Source of the DNA: Clostridium rectalis
GTDB lineage: Bacteria > Bacillota > Clostridia > Clostridiales > Clostridiaceae
DNA length: 64,000 nt
Direction: 5' to 3'
Assembly: GCF_900626095.1 (NCBI RefSeq)
Contig: NZ_UYZZ01000002.1
Location: 248,001 to 312,000 of the forward strand
Shown here: positions 24,352-34,706 of the stretch, one piece after another
How positions within the stretch are numbered: position 1 is the first letter of the stretch
Layout of the letters: each line of letters starts with the position of its first letter
Translations under genes and position numbers: made by a program
The notes under the pieces: generated by a model
Database searches by the model: none
Told to the model about the DNA's origin: nothing
Seen by the model: only the letters and a program-made list of their open reading frames with translations

Positions 24352-25770
24352 TTAATTATATAACTCTTCTAATGCTTCAATTTTTCTTTTTATCATTTCA
24401 TCAACTCTTTTATTATACTCTATTACATCTTTAACATTAGGTACTCTTTCCAGCCTATTCTCATCTAAAAATACTACTTTAGAAACAGCATCAGCTCCCA
24501 TAGCTATGATGGTCTGTTTTTCCTCTATCATTTGAATATTATATATACAATGTTTGTTTTTATGAGAATAACCTATATTTTCCATGTTGCCTTTCATATT
24601 TTTTTGTCTATACATATAATATGGCTCCATTAATAAATCTTCAGCAAGCTTCACTGTTTCTTTATACATCTCCATTAGTTCATTGTGATTAGTATGGGTT
24701 AGCTCTAGTTTCTTATAAAGATCAGATCCTCTTTTAATTGACATTCCATGAACAGTAATGCTATCTGGATTTAATTTTAGAATTTCTCTACATGTATTTT
24801 TAACATGGGTTAATCCTTCCTTTGGAAGCCCCACTATTATATCCATATTTATATTATTAAACCCAAGTTTCCTTGCCATATTATACTTTTCTATAACATC
24901 TTTTACTGTATGATTTCTACCAACAAGTTTTAATGTATCATCATTCATTGTTTGTGGATTTATGCTGATTCTATCTACCTTATATCTTTTCATAACTTTA
25001 AACTTTTTATAACTTAAACTATCTGGTCTTCCACATTCTACTGTAAATTCCTCTATATTATTGCCATATATAAATTTATTATATATTTTTTTCATAATAT
25101 ATTCAAATTCTTCATCATTTACAGATGTTGGAGTACCTCCACCAAAATATACAGTTTGTACTTTTAACCCCTTTTTCTCTATATATTTAGATATTCCTTC
25201 AAATTCTTCTACTAATGATCTTAAGTATGGTTGAACCATTTTCTTGCATTTAGTTATGGGATTTGAAGCAAAAGAACAATATAAACATCTTGTGGGACAA
25301 AATGGCATTCCAATATACAAACTTATCTTATTTTTATCCTTATTTACCATTTTAATTTCCATCTTTGCAATTCTTATACAAAGTTTTGCTTTCTCTTTAT
25401 CAGTAAAATAATTTCTGGTAAAATAATCCACTATTTCTTCTTCACTCTTTCCTTTAATTAGCATTGAAAGAGCTATCTTACTAGGTCTTATACCTACTAA
25501 AGTGCCCCATGGAAATATTTTACCAGTTTTTTTATTTAAAAAACTATAAATAGATTTCTTTAAATTTCCCTTTTCATTAATATTTTTATCATTTATATAT
25601 TCCTCTTTTAAAAATTCATCCTCTATAATTATACCGTTTTTTTCTAAAGATATCTTATAATTATAATTTACATTATTAAAATTTATTTCACTTAATGGAT
25701 AAAACAAATTAAACATTTGGTAAATTTCATATCTGTAATTAATATTTTTTAACTTTATATTAATTGTCAT
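24352..25770 (-). CDS. hemZ: Radical SAM coproporphyrinogen III oxidase-like protein HemZ
   Basis: This 472-residue radical SAM enzyme has the cluster motif CPTRCLYCSF (Cys near residues 163, 167 and 170), preceded by the characteristic SLYIGMPFCP, and a GGGTPTS segment. An N-terminal extension of about 150 residues is typical of HemZ. The HemN/HemZ family converts coproporphyrinogen III to protoporphyrinogen anaerobically, although in some Firmicutes it may act in other tetrapyrrole or heme steps. The gene lies between a metallo-hydrolase and aspS, a common clostridial order. Confidence 0.9.
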   Translation of the reverse strand: MTINIKLKNINYRYEIYQMFNLFYPLSEINFNNVNYNYKISLEKNGIIIEDEFLKEEYINDKNINEKGNLKKSIYSFLNKKTGKIFPWGTLVGIRPSKIALSMLIKGKSEEEIVDYFTRNYFTDKEKAKLCIRIAKMEIKMVNKDKNKISLYIGMPFCPTRCLYCSFASNPITKCKKMVQPYLRSLVEEFEGISKYIEKKGLKVQTVYFGGGTPTSVNDEEFEYIMKKIYNKFIYGNNIEEFTVECGRPDSLSYKKFKVMKRYKVDRISINPQTMNDDTLKLVGRNHTVKDVIEKYNMARKLGFNNINMDIIVGLPKEGLTHVKNTCREILKLNPDSITVHGMSIKRGSDLYKKLELTHTNHNELMEMYKETVKLAEDLLMEPYYMYRQKNMKGNMENIGYSHKNKHCIYNIQMIEEKQTIIAMGADAVSKVVFLDENRLERVPNVKDVIEYNKRVDEMIKRKIEALEELYN

Positions 25771-25798
25771 AGTATCTCCTTTGTGTAGTAACTAAGAA

Positions 25799-26404
25799 TC
25801 ATAAAAATGGATTATACATTTTTTCATACTTTATAGAAGTTTCTGGACCATGTCCCGGTAAAACTATGGTTCCCTCTGGTAATACCAAAAGCTTTTCTTT
25901 TATACTTTTTATAATCATATCAAAGTCTCCACCTTCAAAATCTGTTCTACCTATAGAGCTTTGAAATAAAGTATCTCCCGTAAACAAAACATTATCAATA
26001 AGAAAACACATTCCTCCTAGAGTATGTCCTGGAGTCTCTATACATTCTAATTTAAGTGAACCCACCTTAAAATTGTCTCCATCTTTTAATTTAATATCAG
26101 CTGTTCCACAATTTTCTAAAGTACCAAACATAGAAGCCCTATTTATTATCATATTCTCATCTTTTTCATTTATATAAACCTTAGCACCTAAAATATTTTT
26201 CAAATCCAACACTGCTCCTGTATGATCCATATGTCCATGAGTTATAAATATATGCTTTACCTTTACACCTAAAGTATCTACTTCTTTTTTTAAAATTCTA
26301 CTCTCATCACCTGGATCTATAATTAAACCCTCACTAGTATTTTCATCAAAAACTATATAACAATTGGCAGCATAAACTCCCACAGGGATTCTTTTTATTT
26401 TCAT
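25799..26404 (-). CDS. Metallo-beta-lactamase fold hydrolase (glyoxalase II-like)
   Basis: This 200-residue protein has the zinc-binding motif THGHMDHTG, a second His in ETPGHTLGG, the Asp in FTGDTLF and a final His in LPGHGPET, a complete two-metal MBL set. It is shorter than classical glyoxalase II (about 250 residues) and lacks that enzyme's C-terminal substrate domain, so its thioester substrate is unknown. The ATG at 26404 is preferred (GGGAG about 9 bases upstream) to one five codons earlier. It is 24 bases after dtd in the operon. Confidence 0.92.
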   Translation of the reverse strand: MKIKRIPVGVYAANCYIVFDENTSEGLIIDPGDESRILKKEVDTLGVKVKHIFITHGHMDHTGAVLDLKNILGAKVYINEKDENMIINRASMFGTLENCGTADIKLKDGDNFKVGSLKLECIETPGHTLGGMCFLIDNVLFTGDTLFQSSIGRTDFEGGDFDMIIKSIKEKLLVLPEGTIVLPGHGPETSIKYEKMYNPFL

Positions 26405-26428
26405 GCAATCAACTCCCATAAAAATATT

Positions 26429-26878
26429 TTAAAAAGTTTTTTTACTATCTAATAATATAGTAACAGGTCCATCATTTTCTATACTAACTTTCATATCAGC
26501 ACCAAACTCCCCTGTTTCTACTTTACCTAAAACTTCTTTGCATCTTTTTACAAATTCCTTATATAATACTTTAGCCTCTTTACCACCTAAAGCTTCTATA
26601 AAACTTGGTCTTTTTCCTTTTCTGCAGTCTCCATACAATGTAAATTGAGAAATCACTATAAGTTCTCCTCCTACATCTAATAATGACCTATTCATTTTTC
26701 CCTGGTCATCTTCAAAAATTCTAAGATTTAGTATCTTATCCTTTAGATAATCTACATCTTTTTCACTATCCTCTTTAGATATACCAAGTAAAACATTTAA
26801 ACCACTATTTATACTTCCTACAGTTTTCCCATCTACTTCTACCTTTGATGATTTTACTCTTTGAACTACCGCTCTCAT
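26429..26878 (-). CDS. dtd: D-aminoacyl-tRNA deacylase
   Basis: This 149-residue enzyme hydrolyses D-amino acids wrongly attached to tRNA. The N-terminal [17 protein letters not shown], the SQFTLYGD motif and the C-terminal cross-subunit GPVTILLDS (the GP dipeptide of the active site) are all present. The full length matches the family. It is 10 bases downstream of relA and 24 bases before the MBL hydrolase gene, the usual relA-dtd order of Firmicutes. Confidence 0.96.
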   Translation of the reverse strand: MRAVVQRVKSSKVEVDGKTVGSINSGLNVLLGISKEDSEKDVDYLKDKILNLRIFEDDQGKMNRSLLDVGGELIVISQFTLYGDCRKGKRPSFIEALGGKEAKVLYKEFVKRCKEVLGKVETGEFGADMKVSIENDGPVTILLDSKKTF

Positions 26879-26888
26879 ACTATCACCT

Positions 26889-29072
26889 CTAATTCTTAGT
26901 TCTATATACCTCAGTTACACCTTTTAATCTCCTAATTTTTTTCATTAATTCTTTAAGGTGTTCTACATTAGATATTTTTAACTTTACATTAATTAAAACA
27001 TTTTTCCCTGTCTTAGCATTTATAGCATATAAATGAGTTTTAGTCTGAGTTATAATATCCATTATTTCTGCTAATAACCCATCCCTGTTTTCCGCTTTTA
27101 TTTCAATTTCTGCAATATATGCTCCAGATTTAGCAGTGCTCCAGCTTACTTCAACAATTTTATTATCCGAATCCTTTTTTAATATATCTACATTTTTACA
27201 ATCACTTCTGTGTATGGAGACTCCTCTTCCCTTAGTAATATATCCTACTATATCATCACCTGGTACTGGATTACAACATTTAGAAAATCTAACTAATAAA
27301 TTACTAACACCCTTTACTATAACTCCTGTGTCATTAACCCTTTTATTATTCTTCTTTTCATTATTTTTATTATTTTTAATAATTGTAGTGTTAATAATAT
27401 CCTGTGTTGAAATTAAAGAAATTTTATTACCTCTTTCATACAATTCTTTTATTTTACTAACAATATTTGAGGACATTATATCCCCTACTCCAACAGCAGC
27501 ATAAATATCATCTAAAGTATTGAAATTATATCTTCTTAAAATACCTGAAAGTATCTCACCTTTAGCAATCTCACCAAAATTATAACCCTGTTTTTTGGCT
27601 TCCTTTTCTAGTAACTCTTTTCCTTTACTAGTATTTTCTTCTCTTTTAGCTTTCTTAAACCAAGCCCTTATTTTACTTTTAGCCTGATTACTCTTAGTGA
27701 TATTTAACCAAGATATATTTGGTCCTTTAGAATTTGGTGATGTTATAATTTCTACAATTTCACCAGTTTTTAAAAGATAGTCTAAAGGAACCATTTTACT
27801 GTTTACTTTTGCTCCAACACATTTATTACCAATATCCGTATGAATCTTGTATGCAAAGTCTATAGGAGTAGAATTATTAGGTAAATTTATAACTGCTCCC
27901 TTTGGTGTAAATACAAATACCTCATCGGAAAATAAATCTATTTTAAATCCTTCCATAAATTCTGTTGCATCTGAAGTCTCTCTTTGCCATTCTAATATTT
28001 CCCTAAGCCAACTCAGTTTTAATTCTAGATTATCCTCGGCTATTTTACCTTCTTTATATTTCCAATGAGCAGCTATTCCATATTCAGCTGTTCTATGCAT
28101 TTCAAAAGTTCTTATCTGTATTTCAAAAGGCTTACCTTGAGGTCCTATTACCGTAGAATGTAATGATTGATACATATTAGGTTTAGGCATAGCAATATAG
28201 TCTTTAAACCTACCAGGAATAGGTTTATACATTGTGTGTACTATTCCAAGTGCAGCATAGCAATCTCTTACTGTATCTACTAATATCCTCACTGCAGTCA
28301 AATCAAATATTTGCTCTAAAGTTTTATTTTTATTAATCATCTTTCTATAAATACTATAAAAATGTTTAGGTCTACCTTCTATATCTGACTTTATACCAGC
28401 ATTACCTAAACTTTCTTTAAGTTGCTTTACTATCGTTTCTATATAGGCTTCTCTTTCAGCTCTTTTTTCAACTATCTTTTTAACAAGATCATAATATTGA
28501 TTAGTATTTATATATCTAAAAGCTGAATCTTCTAATTCCCATTTTATTTTAGATATACCAAGTCTATGAGCTAGAGGAGCATATATATCAAAAGTTTCTT
28601 TTGCTTTTTCTTTCTGCTTTTCAACCGGCATATATTTTAAAGTTCTCATATTATGAAGCCTATCTGCCAACTTTATTAATATAACCCTTACATCCTTTGC
28701 CATAGCTAAAAGCATTTTTCTTACATTATCTGCTTGCTGCTCTTCTTTTGTTTTATATTCAATTTTACCAAGTTTAGTTACTCCTTCTACTAAATTAGCT
28801 ACTTCTTTATTAAACTCTTTAGCTATGTCATCATAGGTATATTCAGTATCTTCAATAACATCATGTAATAATCCTGCTACTATTGTATCTGTATCTAATC
28901 CCATTTCCGCTAAAATACACGCTACTTCTACTGGATGTATAATGTATGGCTCACCTGATTCCCTTTTTTGCCTATTATGAGCCTCAAAAGCAAATTGATA
29001 AGCTTTTTTAATTAGTTCCTTATCTACACTGCTGCAATTTTTATCAATCTTATTCATCAATTTTTCCAGCAT
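26889..29072 (-). CDS. relA: Bifunctional (p)ppGpp synthetase/hydrolase
   Basis: This 727-residue RelA/SpoT homolog makes and degrades the stringent-response alarmone. The HD hydrolase domain (about residues 25-175) has [12 protein letters not shown] and LLHDVIEDT intact. The synthetase domain (about 215-345) has the [13 protein letters not shown] and [11 protein letters not shown] motifs. A TGS domain (about 385-450: [24 protein letters not shown]), a helical/zinc-finger-like region (around [16 protein letters not shown]) and a C-terminal ACT domain (650-727) follow. All domains are complete, so a long bifunctional Rel enzyme is expected. Confidence 0.96.
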   Translation of the reverse strand: MLEKLMNKIDKNCSSVDKELIKKAYQFAFEAHNRQKRESGEPYIIHPVEVACILAEMGLDTDTIVAGLLHDVIEDTEYTYDDIAKEFNKEVANLVEGVTKLGKIEYKTKEEQQADNVRKMLLAMAKDVRVILIKLADRLHNMRTLKYMPVEKQKEKAKETFDIYAPLAHRLGISKIKWELEDSAFRYINTNQYYDLVKKIVEKRAEREAYIETIVKQLKESLGNAGIKSDIEGRPKHFYSIYRKMINKNKTLEQIFDLTAVRILVDTVRDCYAALGIVHTMYKPIPGRFKDYIAMPKPNMYQSLHSTVIGPQGKPFEIQIRTFEMHRTAEYGIAAHWKYKEGKIAEDNLELKLSWLREILEWQRETSDATEFMEGFKIDLFSDEVFVFTPKGAVINLPNNSTPIDFAYKIHTDIGNKCVGAKVNSKMVPLDYLLKTGEIVEIITSPNSKGPNISWLNITKSNQAKSKIRAWFKKAKREENTSKGKELLEKEAKKQGYNFGEIAKGEILSGILRRYNFNTLDDIYAAVGVGDIMSSNIVSKIKELYERGNKISLISTQDIINTTIIKNNKNNEKKNNKRVNDTGVIVKGVSNLLVRFSKCCNPVPGDDIVGYITKGRGVSIHRSDCKNVDILKKDSDNKIVEVSWSTAKSGAYIAEIEIKAENRDGLLAEIMDIITQTKTHLYAINAKTGKNVLINVKLKISNVEHLKELMKKIRRLKGVTEVYRTKN

Positions 29073-29091
29073 ACTTTACTCCCCTAAAATC

Positions 29092-29118
29092 AATGGCTGG
29101 TTAAATAAACCAGCCATT
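29092..29118. terminator. Hairpin between apt and relA
   Basis: The perfect arms AATGGCTGG and CCAGCCATT are joined by a 9-base loop. The T-run is on the plus-strand side (ATTTTTTTA), while both flanking genes are on the minus strand. It may therefore act as a weak attenuator of relA rather than a strong terminator. Confidence 0.55.
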
Positions 29119-29172
29119 ATTTTTTTACTAACATTATATAATATTTTGTAGAAACTTGCAATTTGTATTTTC

Positions 29173-29691
29173 TTATACTTCATACTGTACAAAAGACATT
29201 AAATCATACTTTTCTAATTTTTCTCTTCCTTTTAATTCAATCAATTCTATAAGGAAGTCTATAGATACAACTTCTCCTCCTACTTCTTCTACAAGCTTTG
29301 CAACAGACTTTATAGTTCCACCTGTAGCAAGCAAGTCATCTACAATTGCAACTCTCTGCCCTGGTTTTATTGCATCTTTATGAATTTCTAGTACATCAGT
29401 ACCATACTCTAAATCATAACTCATACTTATAGTCTCATAAGGAAGCTTTCCTTTTTTTCTTACAGGTACAAATCCAACACCTAGTGCATAAGCTAATGGA
29501 GCCCCAAATAAAAATCCTCTTGCCTCCGGTCCTACTATAATATCTATATTTTTATCTTTTAGATATTCTGCCATTTTATCTATTGTGAATTTAAATGCTT
29601 CCTTATCCTTTAATAATGTAGTAACATCCTTAAAACTTATTCCTTCTTTTGGAAATCCATCGATTACTCGTATTTTTTCCCTTAAATCCAT
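29173..29691 (-). CDS. apt: Adenine phosphoribosyltransferase
   Basis: This 172-residue enzyme converts adenine and PRPP to AMP. The PRPP-binding motif [13 protein letters not shown] is present near residues 120-132. The family start [22 protein letters not shown] and the [19 protein letters not shown] segment are also clear. The length is normal. It lies upstream of relA, as in many Firmicutes, so purine salvage and alarmone synthesis are genetically linked here. Confidence 0.97.
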   Translation of the reverse strand: MDLREKIRVIDGFPKEGISFKDVTTLLKDKEAFKFTIDKMAEYLKDKNIDIIVGPEARGFLFGAPLAYALGVGFVPVRKKGKLPYETISMSYDLEYGTDVLEIHKDAIKPGQRVAIVDDLLATGGTIKSVAKLVEEVGGEVVSIDFLIELIELKGREKLEKYDLMSFVQYEV

Positions 29692-29794
29692 TACTATTTC
29701 CCCCTAAAACTTTTCTTTACAAACATTAAAATACTATATTATTAAACACCATATTATTATATATTAAATATAATAGTATATTCAATATTATTGA

Positions 29795-30667
29795 CTATTT
29801 AACGCAAAACTTACTCATCATTATTTCATTTTTTAAATATTTAGCAATTTGCTGGGCTCTATCACTATTAGAAGTGGTAAATAATTCTACTGCTATTCTA
29901 GCATTATCCAGACTTCTTGATCTAGTCCTAGATGGTACAATACTCTTTGCTAATCTATATGCATTTTCCCTATTAACATGTCTTATATTATTTACTTTAA
30001 TTAAAGCTTGAAGTCCATAATTATTAGTATAATTCATATGATATATTCCTTCATCTATCATTAATTTATTTTCCCCAATATATAAAACATCATTGGATAC
30101 TGCCCCAAGCATAACTAAATCTAAATATTTACTTATACATTTCATTTGATAATAGGAGGATATGGCTTGTGCTAATTTATATACAACTCCCACACTAGAT
30201 AATTTTTTAAATGGATAACCGCATCCTTTTTGATTAGGGTTTATTACTATTGTTTCAGGTATATACTTATTGCATCTGTGATAATCAGTTATTATTACAT
30301 CTATACCCAATTGTTTACACAGTTCTACCTGTTGATAAGAGTTTATACCACAACCTACAGTTATCATTAAATTTGTTCCTAAAAATTTGACATGATTCCT
30401 CACTATCCCCTCATCAATATCAAATTTGCCATTTTTGCTATCTGATACATAATATTCCACATCAGCATTTAAATACTTTAACACCAAAAAAAGCACTGAC
30501 ACTGCAGTTATACCATCTAAATCATAACATCCATATACAATTATTTTTTCTCTTAAATTCACAGCCTTAACAATTCTTTTTAAAGCCTCATCCATATTTT
30601 TTAATAAAAATGGATTATATAATGTAGAAAGCTTTAACAATTGCGTATCTGTACCTTTTTTTTCCAT
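29795..30667 (-). CDS. Short RecJ/DHH-family protein with degenerate metal-binding motifs
   Basis: This 290-residue protein occupies the position of recJ between secDF and apt. It aligns with the RecJ catalytic core, but the usual GDYDVDG reads GCYDLDG, VDCG reads VGCG, TDHH reads TDYH, and the Asp of the GT(I/V)ADVVPL segment reads Asn (GAVSNDVLY). Several metal ligands are therefore missing. It stops after about half the length of RecJ (usually 550 or more residues), without the DHHA1 and OB domains. The frame is intact with a good GGAGGAT ribosome site before the ATG at 30667. It is unlikely to be an active exonuclease; a binding or regulatory role is possible. Confidence 0.75.
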   Translation of the reverse strand: MEKKGTDTQLLKLSTLYNPFLLKNMDEALKRIVKAVNLREKIIVYGCYDLDGITAVSVLFLVLKYLNADVEYYVSDSKNGKFDIDEGIVRNHVKFLGTNLMITVGCGINSYQQVELCKQLGIDVIITDYHRCNKYIPETIVINPNQKGCGYPFKKLSSVGVVYKLAQAISSYYQMKCISKYLDLVMLGAVSNDVLYIGENKLMIDEGIYHMNYTNNYGLQALIKVNNIRHVNRENAYRLAKSIVPSRTRSRSLDNARIAVELFTTSNSDRAQQIAKYLKNEIMMSKFCVK

Positions 30668-30760
30668 AATTTTATCCTCCAAAAAATAAAAAAGCATATA
30701 TATTATAATTTAAAATATGTATTTTGACAAATACTTTGCATATTTTTTTTGCAAATAAAT

Positions 30761-30788
30761 AAACCAGAGCACTTATATACTCTGGTTT
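30761..30788 (-). terminator. Hairpin terminator after secDF
   Basis: The arms AAACCAGAG and CTCTGGTTT enclose a 10-base loop, followed on the minus strand by ATTTATTTG. It begins 9 bases after the secDF stop codon. Confidence 0.75.
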
Positions 30789-30796
30789 ATGGAAAT

Positions 30797-32953
30797 TTAC
30801 TTAGCAAGTGCTTTTTTTTTCTTAGATTTTTTTAAAATTACCCATAGAGGACTTGCTATAAATATTGATGAGTATGCACCACACACTATTCCAACTGTAA
30901 GTGGAACTGTAAAGTCTCTTATAGAAGGTACAATTACACAAACAGATACAATAGTAAATAATGTTGTTAACACTGTATTTATAGATCTTGACATAGTCTG
31001 AGTTATACTTATATCAGCTAATTCAATTTCTCCCATTCTTCTATGTTTTTTAGAATTTTCTCTTATTCTATCAAAAACAACTATAGTATCATTAATAGAA
31101 TAACCCACTATTGTAAGAATAGCTGCAATAAATGTTGAATTTACGGGTATTTGGAATATTGCATATATAGATATGGTAACTAATACGTCATGTACCAATG
31201 ACAATATAGCTGATAATCCAAACTTAATCTCAAATCTAAATCCTATATAAACAAGCATGGCTAAATTAGCAATTATAAGTGCAATTACAGCTTTTCTTGT
31301 TAACTCTTTTCCTACCGATGGTCCTATTCTTTGTTGAGATACTAAATCCTTATCCTGCAATTTATATTTTTCTTTTATTTCTTTATACATTTTAGGAATC
31401 TGTTCATCTGTTAATGAATTACTTCTTATTTCTAATTGTATTTCATTTTTAGTATCTGTTGCCGTATTAGTGGAGTAGTCTTTAGTATATTTATTAATTA
31501 TATTCTCCACATCTGCTTTATTGAAATCTTTCTTCATATTTATCTGTACTAAAGTTCCACCTTTAAAATCTATTCCATAATTTAATCCACTTTTGAACAT
31601 AAATACTATGCCTAATAATATTATAACAAAAGATATTCCAAACCAAAGTTTTGTTTTTTCTATAATTTTTAATGTTCTTGGTTTACTTTCCTCAGAAGTT
31701 TTTCTTACTCCAAAAGATTTTAATCCTTTAAGTAACCCTATATCTACTGCTAGCTTTAACAAAAATCTCGTAACTACAATAGCAGTAAACATACTCAATA
31801 CTATACCAACCATTAATGTAAGAGCAAAGCCTTTAACTGCTCCTGACCCTAAATTATAAAGCACTATACTTGCTATTATAGTTGTAATATTAGAATCCAT
31901 TATGGAACTTAGTGCTCTATGAAATCCTGAATCTACTGCAGATTTTACTGACTTTCCTGATTTTAATTCTTCCTTAATTCTTTCAAAAATAAGTACGTTA
32001 GCATCTACAGCCATACCTATAGTAAGCAAGAATCCTGCTATTCCAGACAAAGTTAATATAGCTTTCATTGATACAAAGGTTAACAATACTAATACTATAT
32101 AAAATACCAAAGCAATATCTGCAACTAATCCTGGAACTCTATAATATAAAAGCATGAATATAAAAATTAATCCTACACCTATTTTACCTGCTTTAATACT
32201 TAACGGAAGAGCATCTGATCCTAATGTAGCTCCAACTGTTTTTACTTCAACAGGTTTTACAACTACAGGTAAAGCTCCTGATTTAATAATATTGGCTTGT
32301 CTTTTTGCTTCTTCTAAAGTCTTACTTCCCTCAATCATACCCTTTCCATTAGGTATAACAGAGTTTACTACAGGGCTTGTTAATACCTCTTCATCCATAT
32401 GTATTGATATAGGCTGCCCTATAAATTTTTTAGTTGCTTGTGCAAACTTTTTAGTACCCTCATCATTTAATTCAAAACTTATAATTGGTTGATTAGTTTC
32501 TTGATTTAATTGTGCTACAGCGTTTTTAACATCTTTTCCTGTAAGTATTACCTTTTTATCTGGACCTATAAACTTTAATTCTCCTGTTTTTCCTACACTA
32601 TCTATAACTCCTTTTGCATCATATATTCCCGGAATCTCTATTCTTATTTTCTTTTGACCTTCTCTTGACACAACGGTTTCACTAACACCCATCTTATTAA
32701 CTCTCATAGATAACAGTTCCATAGTTCTTTCTATGGTGGCATTATCTACATTATCTGATTGAATCTCTTCTACCAATGAAACTCCACCTTGAAGATCCAA
32801 TCCTTTCTTTATTGTTTGCCCAAAAGATTTTACATTGTATCCACTTTTAAATATATTATGCACTCCGAAAGCTCCAGCATAAGCTAAAAAGCCTATTACA
32901 AGAATAGCTAGTGTAAATAACACAGCACTTTTACTGGAATTCTTTTTTTTCAT
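30797..32953 (-). CDS. secDF: Fused protein translocase subunit SecDF
   Basis: This 718-residue membrane protein uses the proton-motive force to help pull proteins through the Sec channel. The SecD half (about residues 1-405) has a first helix, a large outer domain with GLDLQGGVSLV, and five helices including the VDANVLIFERIKEE motif. The SecF half (about 425-718) has GIDFKGGTLVQI, VGYSINDTIVVFDRIREN and its own helices. Fusion of SecD and SecF is common in Firmicutes. The upstream neighbour is the SCIFF maturase gene, a conserved clostridial arrangement. Confidence 0.95.
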   Translation of the reverse strand: MKKKNSSKSAVLFTLAILVIGFLAYAGAFGVHNIFKSGYNVKSFGQTIKKGLDLQGGVSLVEEIQSDNVDNATIERTMELLSMRVNKMGVSETVVSREGQKKIRIEIPGIYDAKGVIDSVGKTGELKFIGPDKKVILTGKDVKNAVAQLNQETNQPIISFELNDEGTKKFAQATKKFIGQPISIHMDEEVLTSPVVNSVIPNGKGMIEGSKTLEEAKRQANIIKSGALPVVVKPVEVKTVGATLGSDALPLSIKAGKIGVGLIFIFMLLYYRVPGLVADIALVFYIVLVLLTFVSMKAILTLSGIAGFLLTIGMAVDANVLIFERIKEELKSGKSVKSAVDSGFHRALSSIMDSNITTIIASIVLYNLGSGAVKGFALTLMVGIVLSMFTAIVVTRFLLKLAVDIGLLKGLKSFGVRKTSEESKPRTLKIIEKTKLWFGISFVIILLGIVFMFKSGLNYGIDFKGGTLVQINMKKDFNKADVENIINKYTKDYSTNTATDTKNEIQLEIRSNSLTDEQIPKMYKEIKEKYKLQDKDLVSQQRIGPSVGKELTRKAVIALIIANLAMLVYIGFRFEIKFGLSAILSLVHDVLVTISIYAIFQIPVNSTFIAAILTIVGYSINDTIVVFDRIRENSKKHRRMGEIELADISITQTMSRSINTVLTTLFTIVSVCVIVPSIRDFTVPLTVGIVCGAYSSIFIASPLWVILKKSKKKKALAK

Positions 32954-33061
32954 TTTTATCCCCCTTTGCCTATTAAGTATATCATTTTAGTTTCTAAAAG
33001 TTTCAAAAAAATCTCATTAATACTTACAATATACAGAAATTATATTACTCTTGTAAAAAAT

Positions 33062-33099
33062 AGTCAATATAAGCAAGCATATGCTTACCTATATTGACT
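33062..33099 (-). terminator. Hairpin terminator after scfB
   Basis: The arms AGTCAATAT and ATATTGACT enclose a further pairing segment, AAGCATATGCTT. It begins 14 bases after the scfB stop codon. Confidence 0.7.
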
Positions 33100-33112
33100 T
33101 TAAATTTTATAA

Positions 33113-34477
33113 TTATCTTTCAATCATTTTAGATTTTAAAGCCACAGCACACTCTATTCTTTTCTTCTGCATTTTGCATCCTATTTCATAAGGAATATGA
33201 ATATCACCATTAAAATTAAAATTATTAGCTTGACATCCACCACTACAGTAAAATCTAGCCCAACACTCTTTACATATAGGTTTAAAATAAATATTTCCTT
33301 CTTTAAATTGTTTTTCTATACCTTCATCTAGGCCTTCTTTAAATAGGTTCCCCATTTTAAAATCTTCATTTCCTACAAATTGATGGCATGGATATATATC
33401 TCCAGAAGGGGTTATAGCTACATACTCATGACCTGCTCCACAACCTGATATCCTTTTATATACACAAGGACCTCCTTGGAGATCTATATTAAAGTGATAA
33501 AATTTAAACATATTTCCTTCTTTATATCTTTTAACCATTTCTTTATAAAGTTTATCATACTGTTCAAATATTTTTGGTAAATCCTCTTCTCTTAATGATA
33601 ATGGATGGTCCTCTTTAAGTACTACAGGCTCTATTGATATTTCATCAAACCCTTCATTAGCTAAATGCATGATATCTTCATAAAAATCAGTATTATTTCT
33701 AGTAAATGTTCCTCTTGCATAGTATTGTTTTTCCTTATCCCTTGCCTTTACCATTTTCTTAATTTTAGGAAGTATAGAGTCATAAGATCCACTTCCATCC
33801 ACTCTAATTCTTACATCATCATTTATTCTCTTTCTTCCATCTATACTTAAGACTATATTACCCATATTTTTGTCTAAATAGTCCATTATTTCATCTGTAA
33901 GCAGGGTAGCGTTAGTAGTCATTGTAAATCTTAAAGTTTTATTATGTACTTTTTCCTGTTGTTTCGCATATTCTACAATTTCTTTTACTACATCAAAAGC
34001 TATTAAAGGCTCTCCACCAAAAAGATCAATTTCTATATGTTTTCTCGGTCCTGAATGCTCTATAACAAAATCTATAGCCTTTTTTCCAACTTCTGCAGAC
34101 ATTATTTGCCTTTTACCTTTGTACTCACCTTCATCAGCAAAACAATATTTGCATCTTAAATTACAATCATGTGCTATATTTAAACATAAAGCCTTTATAT
34201 AAGATGAACCTTCACCTGCATTTAATCCTATATTTTCATACAAATCCTTTGAATATAAAATCTCATCTTTTATTAGATCCTCTAATTCTTCATAAGCTTC
34301 TAATATGTCTTCCTTACTGTATTTTTCTTTATATTTTCCTATCAATTCTTCTTTATTTCTTAATCCATTTTCATCTACTATATTATATACTAATTCATCA
34401 ACAACATGTACTGATCCTGAATTCACATCAATTATATAGTAATCTCCATCTTGGACAAACTTATGAATATCTGCCAC
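33113..34477 (-). CDS. scfB: SCIFF peptide maturase, radical SAM/SPASM
   Basis: This 454-residue enzyme is the ranthipeptide maturase that makes sulfur-to-carbon crosslinks in the six-cysteine SCIFF peptide. The N-terminal ~90 residues form a PqqD-like peptide-binding domain (FVQDGDYYIIDVNSGSVHVV). The radical SAM motif CNLRCKYCF follows, then SGPRKHIEIDLFGGEPL, TTNATLL and a SPASM domain with CGAGHEYVAITPSGDIYPC and CKECWARFYCSGGC. Its substrate is encoded just upstream at 34536-34673. Identification rests on the domain order and the adjacent precursor. The biological role of SCIFF products is only partly understood. Confidence 0.94.
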   Translation of the reverse strand: MADIHKFVQDGDYYIIDVNSGSVHVVDELVYNIVDENGLRNKEELIGKYKEKYSKEDILEAYEELEDLIKDEILYSKDLYENIGLNAGEGSSYIKALCLNIAHDCNLRCKYCFADEGEYKGKRQIMSAEVGKKAIDFVIEHSGPRKHIEIDLFGGEPLIAFDVVKEIVEYAKQQEKVHNKTLRFTMTTNATLLTDEIMDYLDKNMGNIVLSIDGRKRINDDVRIRVDGSGSYDSILPKIKKMVKARDKEKQYYARGTFTRNNTDFYEDIMHLANEGFDEISIEPVVLKEDHPLSLREEDLPKIFEQYDKLYKEMVKRYKEGNMFKFYHFNIDLQGGPCVYKRISGCGAGHEYVAITPSGDIYPCHQFVGNEDFKMGNLFKEGLDEGIEKQFKEGNIYFKPICKECWARFYCSGGCQANNFNFNGDIHIPYEIGCKMQKKRIECAVALKSKMIER

Positions 34478-34503
34478 CTTTTTTTTCCTCCCAACTAAAC
34501 TTA

Positions 34504-34528
34504 AAGCAGTAACTTAAAGTTACTGCTT
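34504..34528 (-). terminator. Hairpin (attenuator) between scfA and scfB
   Basis: The 12-base arms AAGCAGTAACTT and AAGTTACTGCTT pair perfectly around a single base in the 62-base gap between the precursor and maturase genes. No long T-run follows on the minus strand. It likely limits read-through from scfA into scfB. Confidence 0.7.
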
Positions 34529-34535
34529 CTCTATA

Positions 34536-34673
34536 TTAATTTTCGCAAGCTAAATTTGCAACTGTACAAGAAGTTTTACAAGCTGATTGACATGAATTTG
34601 CACATTCCTTGCATCCAGGCTTCTTTAAGCTATTCTTTATATTTGATTTGTTTATAGTTCTTATATGTTTCAT
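34536..34673 (-). CDS. scfA: SCIFF (six-cysteine) ranthipeptide precursor
   Basis: The 45-residue peptide starts at the ATG at 34673 behind TTGGAGG and stops at 34536. It begins MKHIRTINKSNIKNSLKK and has six cysteines at positions 21, 24, 28, 32, 36 and 43, the exact six-in-forty-five pattern of the SCIFF family. The spacers contain the Ser, Ala, Thr and Asn acceptors expected for thioether links. The maturase gene scfB is 58 bases downstream. It is one of the most conserved RiPPs of clostridia and has been linked to population-level behaviour rather than killing. Confidence 0.96.
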   Translation of the reverse strand: MKHIRTINKSNIKNSLKKPGCKECANSCQSACKTSCTVANLACEN

Positions 34674-34706
34674 TTGAATTCCTCCAATCAAATCTATTTC
34701 CGTTTG

